DNA of 38,920 nt from Desulfurellaceae bacterium (lineage in GTDB: Bacteria > Desulfobacterota > Binatia > Bin18). The stretch spans positions 28,426 to 67,345 of the forward strand of contig JAGWBB010000015.1 of the NCBI GenBank assembly GCA_021296095.1, read 5' to 3'. The notes beneath the pieces were generated by a model, which saw only the letters and a program-made list of their open reading frames with translations, searched no databases and was not told the origin of the DNA. Made by a program: the position numbers and the translations under genes. This document shows positions 31,924 through 38,920 of this stretch, in pieces (the stretch's first letter is position 1; each line of letters begins with the position of its first letter).

Positions 31924-33282
31924 CTAGCGTTGAAACAGGATCACTTCGAGGGTCTTGTCCCGATAGCGGTGCTTGAAGCTCGAGACCGGACGGTCAAACG
32001 TGATGCGCTTGGTGAAATCGGGCGGAAAAGCGGGCGAGATGGCCGCCAATTGCCGGATCTCGGGGTCGGTCAGACTGCCCTTGACCAGAAAGTGATCTTC
32101 CTGCAGGGACAGCTCGTACTCGTAGTCGGGCATCTCATCGCCAATGCCCAGTTCGCGTTTCCTGGCAGAGACCGGCACGCGACGCGGCAACTCCAGGCGC
32201 AACAGGTAGGCATTATTCTCGGTTTCCACGCTATACGCCTCGCCATAGCGACGTGAACGCTCTGTCTTTTCGTCAAACTCGCCGCTGTAATAGCCCTCGA
32301 CCGGGATGGCACCCTGCTCTTGCGAACGCTTGGCGCGCATGCCGAGAAACGGGGCGGTCAGGGGCGCCAGAGCCAGGCCGTAGGGTGCGCCGCGGAAGCG
32401 CGCCTCATCGCTGGACACGCCTTGAAACAGGGCTTCCCGCAGGCGGACGACGGTTTCGCCCGAGGCGATCAGCAGGCCGATAAAAATACTCGCGTTGGCC
32501 TGCTGGCTGAACAACTCGCCGCCCATCGCGGAATAGGCGGCCAGACACACGACCGGATACAGAACCATGTTCAGCAGGACGTTCATGCCGGTGGACGAGG
32601 CAGCGCTGAAGTAGCGCGGATCATCCAGGGCTTCTTCCAGGGAGTTTTTGGTCGAAGCGGGCAGCGCACCGAGCAGCGGTTGCAGGAGAGCAACGACAGA
32701 GCCGAGCCCGATATTCGCCCGAGCCGGGGCAATACGGGACAGGGCGGCCTCATAGCTCTCGGCCAGCTCACCGGGAAAGAGGCGCTCGCGCAGCTCCCTT
32801 TTGGGGACGGGGACGGCCACAGGTTTTGGGGCGACCGTCGCTGGGGCCGCCGGAGCAGGAGCCGCGACCGGGGCCGGTTCGGCCGCGCCGTTGGCCTGTG
32901 GAGCGGGAGCTTCGGCGGATTCAGCCGGTTCAGCCGGGGCTTCTTCCCCACCGACCTTGAACCGGGACGGGAAGTCCCCCTCAAAGCTCTGGTCGGGGTG
33001 CAGCTCTTTGGCGCGCGCAATCAGGACGTCTTCGGTCTCCGGGATGTCTGGGTCGGGAATGCAGCAGTCGACCGGGCAGACCGCAGCACAGGCTTCCTGC
33101 TCATAAAACCCCACGCACTCGGTGCATTTCTGGGGCACGATATAGAATATATCTTCCGAGATGGCTGGCGACGTGGCGTCCCCGAGTTCCCAGTCCACAC
33201 CGCCCTGGTAGATGGCGGTATTGGGGCACTCCGGCTCGCAGGCTCCGCAGTTAATGCAGTCGCTTGTGATCAGTGTAGCCAT
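31924..33282 (-). CDS. 2[4Fe-4S] ferredoxin fused to helical and Hsp20-like domains
   Basis: A 452-aa protein from ATG 33282 (AAGGAGA RBS about 10 nt upstream); the longer open frame runs through upstream repeats and is not supported. Residues 1-78 are a YfhL-like ferredoxin with cluster Cys at 9, 12, 15, 19 and 53, 56, 65, 69. An Ala/Pro/Glu-rich linker covers 113-160. Residues 175-320 are helical with two hydrophobic stretches (about 232-255 and 264-275), perhaps membrane-associated. Residues 345-452 look like an alpha-crystallin/CS beta-sandwich (AYLLRLELPRRVP, DHFLVKGSL, TKRITFDRPVSSFKHRYRD). I know no family with this order; an electron-transfer protein with a chaperone-like or protein-binding tail is a guess. 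Ferredoxin part is certain. Confidence 0.7.
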   Translation of the reverse strand: MATLITSDCINCGACEPECPNTAIYQGGVDWELGDATSPAISEDIFYIVPQKCTECVGFYEQEACAAVCPVDCCIPDPDIPETEDVLIARAKELHPDQSFEGDFPSRFKVGGEEAPAEPAESAEAPAPQANGAAEPAPVAAPAPAAPATVAPKPVAVPVPKRELRERLFPGELAESYEAALSRIAPARANIGLGSVVALLQPLLGALPASTKNSLEEALDDPRYFSAASSTGMNVLLNMVLYPVVCLAAYSAMGGELFSQQANASIFIGLLIASGETVVRLREALFQGVSSDEARFRGAPYGLALAPLTAPFLGMRAKRSQEQGAIPVEGYYSGEFDEKTERSRRYGEAYSVETENNAYLLRLELPRRVPVSARKRELGIGDEMPDYEYELSLQEDHFLVKGSLTDPEIRQLAAISPAFPPDFTKRITFDRPVSSFKHRYRDKTLEVILFQR

Positions 33283-33362
33283 GGCAGACGAATCTCCTTC
33301 ATCAAGACATGTGTCCACTTCGTATCGGTTTTGCCGGAGGCGGTCAACGAGGAGCGGGGGCG

Positions 33363-33410
33363 GTCGTATGGCGTGTTGACAAACAGGTCGTATAGCATGT
33401 TGACAAACAG
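33363..33410. repeat. Two-copy 24-bp tandem repeat
   Basis: GTCGTATGGCGTGTTGACAA plus ACAG, then GTCGTATAGCATGTTGACAA plus ACAG: two 24-bp units differing at 2 positions. Each contains TTGACA on the plus strand. They lie in the divergent space between the ferredoxin-fusion gene and the ComEA-like gene, so they could act as a regulator site or promoter elements. A weak -10 (TATGAG) follows the second TTGACA by about 16 nt. Confidence 0.6.
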
Positions 33411-33426
33411 AATGAATGCGATATGA

Positions 33427-33795
<369 letters not shown>

Positions 33796-33811
33796 TCTGC
33801 GCATACGGCAC

Positions 33812-33832
33812 GGGCGGGGATGAGACCCGCCC
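33812..33832. terminator. Hairpin between convergent genes
   Basis: A perfect 7-bp stem GGGCGGG / CCCGCCC with a 7-nt loop, located in the 44-nt gap between the ComEA-like gene and the convergent lipoprotein gene. There is no T-run, so intrinsic termination is uncertain. Confidence 0.45.
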
Positions 33833-33839
33833 ATCGGCG

Positions 33840-34121
33840 TTATGATCCCGCGTGTTTGGCATCGCATTCGGCCCGGCACTGGTTTGAGTACTCGTCGGCC
33901 TGGGTGCCGCACTCGCTCAGCCGATCAAACGCCTCCTGGGCGCGCAGTCTGTCGATACATTCCTGATTGAGCTGCTCCGAGGCCGACCGACACTCGCTCC
34001 GACACGCCGCCAAGGGACTCAGCGGCCTCGGCTTGGGCGGCGGTTCTTCTTCCTGGCAGGCGGCCAGAAACACGAGGCCAACGCCGAACAGAAGCCCTGC
34101 GATTGGTTTCCAGTGATTCAT
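33840..34121 (-). CDS. Small Cys-rich lipoprotein
   Basis: A 93-aa protein from ATG 34121 (GGAGGACACAGG upstream). The N-terminus HWKPIAGLLFGVGLVFLAAC is a type II signal peptide with lipobox LAAC, so the mature protein would start at Cys22 and be membrane-anchored. The following Glu/Pro-rich linker leads to a small helical domain with six more cysteines spaced in CxxxC pairs (ACRSECRSASEQLNQEC; SECGTQADEYSNQCRAEC), suggesting disulfides or a paired-helix CxxxC fold. I recognise no family and cannot give a function. It converges on the ComEA-like gene. Confidence 0.75.
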   Translation of the reverse strand: MNHWKPIAGLLFGVGLVFLAACQEEEPPPKPRPLSPLAACRSECRSASEQLNQECIDRLRAQEAFDRLSECGTQADEYSNQCRAECDAKHAGS

Positions 34122-34298
34122 CCTGTGTCCTCCATCAATACACCGCCGGCATCTTCATCAGGAAAAACTCAGCGTTTCCCTTGATGCGCGTTCCGTGCTC
34201 TCATACCATTGACGTTGCAGCACGAAAAGGGGAGGAGTCGGCCGTCTTGCGGATTGCCGATGACCCGGACGCAGCGGGATACACGGCCAGGACAACCC

Positions 34299-36209
34299 AT
34301 GGATAGCGAAGCAAAACAGGCGCCGTCCGCGTCCGGGCAGGCGGGTGATTTTGCCACCAAGCTGGCCACCCTGCCGACGCAGCCCGGGGTGTACCTGTTC
34401 AAGGATAAGCACGGCCACGTCATCTATGTCGGCAAGGCCAAAAATCTCCGCGCCCGCGTCCGACAGTACGCCCGGGGGGGGGATGGGCGGCCCCAGATCC
34501 GCTTTTTGCTGGCCCAGTTGGTCGATATGGAAGTCGTGGTGACCCACAGCGAAAAAGAAGCCCTGCTGCTCGAAGACACGCTGATCAAACAGTACACACC
34601 CCGCTACAATATTCAGCTCAAAAACAATACCGGCTACTGGCACGTCAAAATCACCAGCCAAGACGCCTGGCCGCGCGTGCTCCTGACGCGCCAGGTGGTC
34701 AAGGACGGCAGCAAATATCTGGGGCCTTTTCATTCCAGTAGCGCGGTACAGGACACCCTGGAGATTATTCGCAAGGTGTTCCCCCTGCGGACCTGTTCCG
34801 ACACGGTCTTCCGCAACCGGACCCGCCCGTGCCTCGAATACCAGATCAAGCGCTGTCTGGGACCGTGCGCACTGCCGGTCGAGCCGGACGAATACCAACG
34901 CCAGCTCAGGGGGGCGCAAATGCTCCTCGAAGGCAAGGATACCCAGCTGGTCCAGCAACTGACCGTCCGCATGAACGAGGCGGCCGCAGACCTGCGCTAC
35001 GAGGCGGCCGCCCGCCTGCGGGATCAAATTCAGGCCATTACCCGGACTACTGAAAAACAGCAGGTCGCCGCCCCCCTGGGCAATGATCAGGACGTGTTCG
35101 GCCTGTACCGCGAGGGCGGCCTGATCGAGGGCCAGGTGCTGTTTGTGCGGGCCGGCAAGCTGGTCGGCAACCTCGGCTACAGCTTTGACGACAACGAGTT
35201 TCCGGACGCACAAGTCGTGTCCGAACTGCTGACCCAGTTTTATCAGGGCGGGCGGTTTGTGCCGGATGCGGTCGTGCTGCCAGTGCGGCTCGAAGACGCT
35301 GCGGTACGGGCCGAGTTGCTGGCCGAGCGCAAGGGCAAGAAGGTCGAGCTGGTGTGTCCCCAGCGGGGCGCAAAGCTGCGTCTGGTCGAGATGGCGGTCG
35401 AGAACGCCCGGCACAGCTTTGTGGAAAAACGCCGGGGCAGTGACCAACGCGAAAAGGCGCTCGAAGGTTTGCGGACCGGCTTGCGGCTGCGGACCGCTCC
35501 CAAGCGCATCGAGTGTTTCGACATCTCCAACATTCAGGGCAATCTGGCCGTTGGCTCCCTGGTCGTGTTTGACGAGGGCGAGCCGGACAAGAGCCGCTAC
35601 CGCCGTTTTCGGATTAAAACCGTAGATGGGGCGGATGATTTCGCCATGATGTACGAGGTCCTGACCCGCCGTTACACGCGCGCCGTGGCTGATAATGACC
35701 TGCCCGACCTGCTGATGGTCGACGGCGGCAAAGGCCAGCTCGGCGTTGCCGTCACGGTGTTCAAGGAACTGGCCATCAGCCAGGTCGATCTGATCGGTCT
35801 GGCCAAGATGCGGACCAAGCGCGACCCGTTCAGCGAGGAAGTGGACCGGTCGGCCGAGCGCGTGTTCGTGCCGGGCCGCAAAAACCCGATTGTGCTCAAA
35901 CAAAACTCCAGTGCGCTGTTCCTGCTCCAGCGCGTCCGGGACGAGGCTCACCGGTTTGCGATCAGCTATCACCGTCGGCTGCGGGCCAAGGAGCGGCTGA
36001 GTTCGTCGCTCGACGCCATCCCGGGGATTGGTCCCAGCCGGCGCAAGGCCCTGCTGCGCCATTTTGGCAGTGTGAAACGGGTCCACGCAGCCAGCCGTGA
36101 GGAACTCGCCCAGGTGTCGGGCATCACCCCCGCGCTGGCCGACACCATCGTGCGTCATGTGGATTCCTCGCTGGCGACGGACACGGACGCGAGCCGAGCG
36201 GGCGGGTGA
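34299..36209 (+). CDS. uvrC: Excinuclease ABC subunit C
   Basis: A 636-aa nucleotide-excision-repair endonuclease. ATG 34299 has AGGA about 6 nt upstream and is preferred over upstream TTG extensions. The GIY-YIG nuclease is at the N-terminus (PGVYLFKDKHGHVIYVGKAK, residues 29-48). A Cys cluster region reads RPCLEYQIKRCLGPC. The UVR/UvrB-binding motif is AAADLRYEAAARLRDQIQAI. The RNase-H-like C-terminal nuclease follows (RIECFDISNIQGNLAVGSLV; LPDLLMVDGGKGQLGVA). The tandem HhH is IPGIGPSRRKALLRHFGSVK and VSGITPALADTIV. It cuts on both sides of a lesion with UvrA/UvrB. Its TGA overlaps the GTG of comEC by 4 nt. Confidence 0.97.
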   Translation: MDSEAKQAPSASGQAGDFATKLATLPTQPGVYLFKDKHGHVIYVGKAKNLRARVRQYARGGDGRPQIRFLLAQLVDMEVVVTHSEKEALLLEDTLIKQYTPRYNIQLKNNTGYWHVKITSQDAWPRVLLTRQVVKDGSKYLGPFHSSSAVQDTLEIIRKVFPLRTCSDTVFRNRTRPCLEYQIKRCLGPCALPVEPDEYQRQLRGAQMLLEGKDTQLVQQLTVRMNEAAADLRYEAAARLRDQIQAITRTTEKQQVAAPLGNDQDVFGLYREGGLIEGQVLFVRAGKLVGNLGYSFDDNEFPDAQVVSELLTQFYQGGRFVPDAVVLPVRLEDAAVRAELLAERKGKKVELVCPQRGAKLRLVEMAVENARHSFVEKRRGSDQREKALEGLRTGLRLRTAPKRIECFDISNIQGNLAVGSLVVFDEGEPDKSRYRRFRIKTVDGADDFAMMYEVLTRRYTRAVADNDLPDLLMVDGGKGQLGVAVTVFKELAISQVDLIGLAKMRTKRDPFSEEVDRSAERVFVPGRKNPIVLKQNSSALFLLQRVRDEAHRFAISYHRRLRAKERLSSSLDAIPGIGPSRRKALLRHFGSVKRVHAASREELAQVSGITPALADTIVRHVDSSLATDTDASRAGG

Positions 36210-38659
36210 CGCTCAGGCATACCGCGCAAGACCTGTCCCGCCGTCTGCTTATCGGACTGAGTCTGGCCTGTCTGCTGGGTCAGGCCTGGGTCGGCTGGGG
36301 CTGGTCGGGCTGGTGGCTGGTCGGGCTGGCGGCCTGTCTGGTGGGTGTGACGTGGGTCTGGGCCGGACTCCGGTCGGCCGGGCTGGTCGGGTGTCTTGTG
36401 CTGAGCCTTGCCGCCGGTCATCTTTCCCTGCTGCGCGTTCTTGAGCCGCCTCTGCCGGCCGAGCATGTGGGCCGTCTCAGCCTGCCACAAAAAACCGTGC
36501 TTGCAGGCTGGTTGTACCGGGAGCCGGAACGCCTGCCCCATCGGACCCGCCTCTATCTCGCAGTGACGCAACGTGACGTTCAGGGTGCGGCTCGGCCGGC
36601 TGTCGGGCGGGTGCTGGTAAGCGTCCGCCACCCGTCCGGTGCGTGGCAGTATGGAGATGTCGTCCGTCTGCCGGTGCGACTGCGGGCGCCGCGCAATTTT
36701 CGCACCCCGGGCAGCTTTGACCATGAGGGCTATCTGGCCCGCCGCAGCATCTATGTCACCGCTTTTGTCTGGAACGACGACGAGATTGAGAAAATCGGTA
36801 CGCGCGGGAGTTCGATCCGGCACTGGCTTGAGCAGGTCCGACGGAGGATTGGGGCCTTCTTTGACGCCCATCTGGACCGCCATAATGCGGCCGTTCTGCG
36901 GGCGCTCATCATTGGCGACAGGAGCGGCATAGACCGCAGTCTCCAAGACGCTTTTGCCCGGGCCGGGGTGGCCCATGTCTTGGCGATTTCCGGTCTGCAT
37001 ATCGGGATCGTCGCTGCGGCAGCCTACAACGCGTGGTGGTGGCTGCTGGGTCGCAGCCGGCGTCTTTTGCTGAGTTGGACCATGCCCAGGCTGGCGGCTC
37101 TGCTCGCCATCCCGTCGGTACTGTTGTACGCCGGTCTGGCCGGAGGGCGGGTGGCAACCTGGCGGGCGGTTGTCATGGTCCTGGTCTATCTGGGCTCGAT
37201 TCTGATCGGGCGTCAGCACGAAGTCTATCGCAGCCTCGCCCTGGCCGCCCTGCTGATCTCGGCGATCTGGCCCGGCGCGGTGTTTGAGGTGTCGTTTCAG
37301 CTCTCGTTTGTGGCCGTGCTGGCCATTTTTGCCGGCCTGAGTCGTCTGTCTGCGTGGTGGGAAAAATTCAGCGCTATTCAACTACTCCAGCTTCAGCCGT
37401 GGCGGGGCCGGGTGTTACGGTGGGGACTCCTGTCCGGTGCGGTGTCCGGCTGCGCGATCCTTGGGACCGCCCCGGTTACCGCCGCTCACTTCAATCAGAT
37501 TTCGATTGCGGGATTTGTGACCAATCTTGTCATCATCCCCCTGCTGGGCAGTGTGGCGGTGATTTCTGGTTTGGCCGCCGCAGGGCTGCTTTTTGTCCAC
37601 GAGGGGCTGGCCCGCCTGCTCGTGCTGGCAGCGGGCGGTGTCGTCCAGATCTCCACCTGGATCGTAGAGGTGGTCGGCGCCTGGCCGTATGCCGCCTTTG
37701 ATGTCGTCACCCCAAACCTGTTTGAGCTGGCTGTGCTCTATGGCATGGGGGCGTGTCTGTTCCTCGGCTTTCGGTCCTCACAGCCGGTCCGATATGTGCT
37801 GCTCGTTTTATGCGCCGTGCTGCTGGCCGACGGCACCTACTGGACCTGGCAGCGCTTCTTTCGACAGGATATGCGGGTCACATTTCTGGACGTGGGGCAG
37901 GGGGACGCCGCAGTGATCGAGTTTCCGGGCTCGCGGGTCATGGTCGTTGATGGCGGCGGCTTTGCCAGCCCGACATTTGACTCGGGCGAGGCGATTATCG
38001 CGCCTTTCCTATGGGGCCGGAAGATCGGGCGGATTGATACCCTGGTGATGAGCCATCCCCAGCTCGACCATTACGGCGGGCTGGCCTACGTGGTCGCCCA
38101 CTTCGGACCGAGCGAGTTCTGGTCCAGCGGTGGGGAGGCGGACAGCGAGCGGTTTGGGCGCTTGCAGCACGCCCTTGGGCAGGCCGGGGTGGCCAGCCGA
38201 GAGCTGTGTCGGGGCAGTGTGGTGGAGTCGGTATCCGAGGTGTGGATTGAGATTCTCCACCCGCCTTGCGGGGCGCGCGGCCTGGATGCCAACAACGCCT
38301 CTCTCGTCCTGCGACTCAGCCACGGCACCGTCGACTTTTTGCTGCCGGGCGATATAGAGGCGGCTGGCGAGAGGAGCTTGCTCGCATCGGGCCAGCCGCT
38401 CCAGAGCGAGATTCTGAAAATTCCCCATCACGGCAGCCGCAGTTCGAGCACCAACGCGTTCGTCCGCGCTGTCTCGCCGCAGCTGGCCGTTGCCTCGCTC
38501 GGCTCCTTCAACCGTTTTGATTTCCCGGCCCCCGAGATCGTGCAGCGCTACCTCGGGTATGAGGTCAAACTGTTACGGACGGATCGGGACGGGACGGTGC
38601 GGGTGAGCAGCGACGGAGCAGGCCATACGCTTACGCTGCCGTTTGCCGACAACGATTGA
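36206..38659 (+). CDS. comEC: DNA internalization competence protein ComEC/Rec2
   Basis: An 817-aa polytopic membrane protein starting at GTG 36206 inside the uvrC stop (GTGA). The N-terminus has two or three hydrophobic segments and an OB-like periplasmic region (VLAGWLYREPERLPHRTRLY). The central competence domain starts near residue 245 with HVLAISGLHIGIVAAAAYNA and continues through several membrane helices (FEVSFQLSFVAVLAIFAGLS). The C-terminal metallo-beta-lactamase domain has DVGQGDAAVIEFPG, SHPQLDHYGGL with the altered HxxxDH metal motif common in ComEC, and KIPHHGSRSSS. It forms the inner-membrane channel for single-stranded DNA in transformation. Length and domain order are normal, so it is probably functional. 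Confidence 0.95.
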   Translation: MTLRHTAQDLSRRLLIGLSLACLLGQAWVGWGWSGWWLVGLAACLVGVTWVWAGLRSAGLVGCLVLSLAAGHLSLLRVLEPPLPAEHVGRLSLPQKTVLAGWLYREPERLPHRTRLYLAVTQRDVQGAARPAVGRVLVSVRHPSGAWQYGDVVRLPVRLRAPRNFRTPGSFDHEGYLARRSIYVTAFVWNDDEIEKIGTRGSSIRHWLEQVRRRIGAFFDAHLDRHNAAVLRALIIGDRSGIDRSLQDAFARAGVAHVLAISGLHIGIVAAAAYNAWWWLLGRSRRLLLSWTMPRLAALLAIPSVLLYAGLAGGRVATWRAVVMVLVYLGSILIGRQHEVYRSLALAALLISAIWPGAVFEVSFQLSFVAVLAIFAGLSRLSAWWEKFSAIQLLQLQPWRGRVLRWGLLSGAVSGCAILGTAPVTAAHFNQISIAGFVTNLVIIPLLGSVAVISGLAAAGLLFVHEGLARLLVLAAGGVVQISTWIVEVVGAWPYAAFDVVTPNLFELAVLYGMGACLFLGFRSSQPVRYVLLVLCAVLLADGTYWTWQRFFRQDMRVTFLDVGQGDAAVIEFPGSRVMVVDGGGFASPTFDSGEAIIAPFLWGRKIGRIDTLVMSHPQLDHYGGLAYVVAHFGPSEFWSSGGEADSERFGRLQHALGQAGVASRELCRGSVVESVSEVWIEILHPPCGARGLDANNASLVLRLSHGTVDFLLPGDIEAAGERSLLASGQPLQSEILKIPHHGSRSSSTNAFVRAVSPQLAVASLGSFNRFDFPAPEIVQRYLGYEVKLLRTDRDGTVRVSSDGAGHTLTLPFADND

Positions 38660-38861
38660 TCGGCTGGCATCGTTTCCGCTCCCAGCGCCGGACGCCCGGC
38701 GGCAGGCCGTGTAGTGGGAAAATTCGGCACACTCCGGGCGGCACTTGATCGCCCGGCAGGCGCGGCCTCAGTTCGCGTAACCAGGAACGACAAGCCCTTG
38801 CAACGACAATCTCTGCGTGCCATGATCGGCCGTCCTTATATCTTTAACTGAGAGGTATGCT

Positions 38862-38920
38862 ATGCAGACAGCTTCATCGGCCTATGTGCCTCCCTTCCAA
38901 CTCACAAAAGGGCAGCCAGC
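38862..38920 (+). CDS. Possible 5' end of an unknown gene
   Basis: From ATG 38862 the frame stays open to the window edge (MQTASSAYVPPFQLTKGQP). A GAGAGG box lies 5-8 nt upstream and a TATATC stretch lies further up. Nineteen residues are too few for recognition. The 202 nt between comEC and here show no gene I can support. Confidence 0.35.
   Translation, partial: MQTASSAYVPPFQLTKGQP

Noticed and set aside
32320-33426. A 368-codon plus-strand frame over the ferredoxin-fusion gene
   Set aside because: Gly/Arg-rich mirror frame; the opposite strand encodes clear ferredoxin cysteines.
34158-36158. A 666-codon open frame on the minus strand
   Set aside because: It is the mirror of uvrC, which has all its domains on the plus strand.
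36155-37381. A 408-codon minus-strand frame rich in Gln, Pro and His
   Set aside because: Antisense of comEC; composition is an artefact of the reverse frame.
38548-38823. Minus-strand frames with several Cys codons after comEC
   Set aside because: A CRPEC-like stretch recalls the lipoprotein at 33840, but stops interrupt the frame and there is no start or lipobox.

Overview
The window is a GC-rich (about 60 %), gene-dense piece of a Gram-negative bacterial chromosome. It carries ordinary chromosomal genes (proS, ispD, carD, rpoD, uvrC, comEC, tatA/tatC, addAB-like genes, rimI) mixed with CaiB-type CoA-transferases, amidohydrolase-2, SCP2, DUF4911 and luciferase-like (LLM) genes. This mix suits an uncultured deltaproteobacterium-like lineage such as Tectomicrobia/Entotheonella, Binatota or a related Desulfobacterota-type group. 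The taxonomic guess is inference. No rRNA, tRNA, CRISPR array, insertion sequence or phage module was seen.

Layout. 1-1.2 kb: the start of a biotin-carboxylase gene and a decayed BrnT/BrnA toxin-antitoxin locus (nonsense codon in the toxin, antitoxin fused to a foreign C-terminus). 1.3-5.3 kb: an amidohydrolase, two family III CoA-transferases and a DUF4911 protein. 5.3-7.5 kb: tatA-tatC, divergent from a histone-deacetylase-like gene. 7.7-13.9 kb: an accessory zone of VOC, LLM, SDR and alpha/beta-hydrolase genes, interrupted by several gene remnants and one frameshifted ABM pseudogene. 14.1-17.0 kb: carD-ispD-proS on the minus strand. 17.1-20.6 kb: an exported split-barrel protein, an apparently circularly permuted SCP2 protein, anmK and an isocitrate/isopropylmalate dehydrogenase family gene. 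20.6-33.3 kb: a long minus-strand stretch with rpoD, type II pantothenate kinase, an N-acetylglutamate-synthase-like gene, addA, addB, rimI and a ferredoxin fusion protein. 33.5-38.9 kb: a secreted ComEA-like helix-hairpin-helix protein, a Cys-rich lipoprotein, and uvrC-comEC overlapping by 4 nt.

The main unexpected signal is a dispersed palindromic repeat of about 41-47 bp (arms GGTGAACGATGAT / ATCATCGTTCACC, core CATCAAGAAGAG). Six copies are convincing and a seventh is doubtful, all between 6 and 25 kb. Three copies lie in frame inside protein-coding genes: the TatA tail, the middle of IspD, and just after the start codon of an exported protein. Two others supply the last codons and the stop codon of IspD and AnmK. 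This resembles the behaviour of Rickettsia palindromic elements, but the sequence shows no obvious relation to them.

Other notable points are the permuted SCP2 domain, an AddA-like helicase whose nuclease motif has Gly in place of the catalytic Asp beside an AddB with an intact motif, a ferredoxin joined to an Hsp20-like domain, and a pseudogene whose frameshift is explained exactly by a 13-bp tandem duplication.
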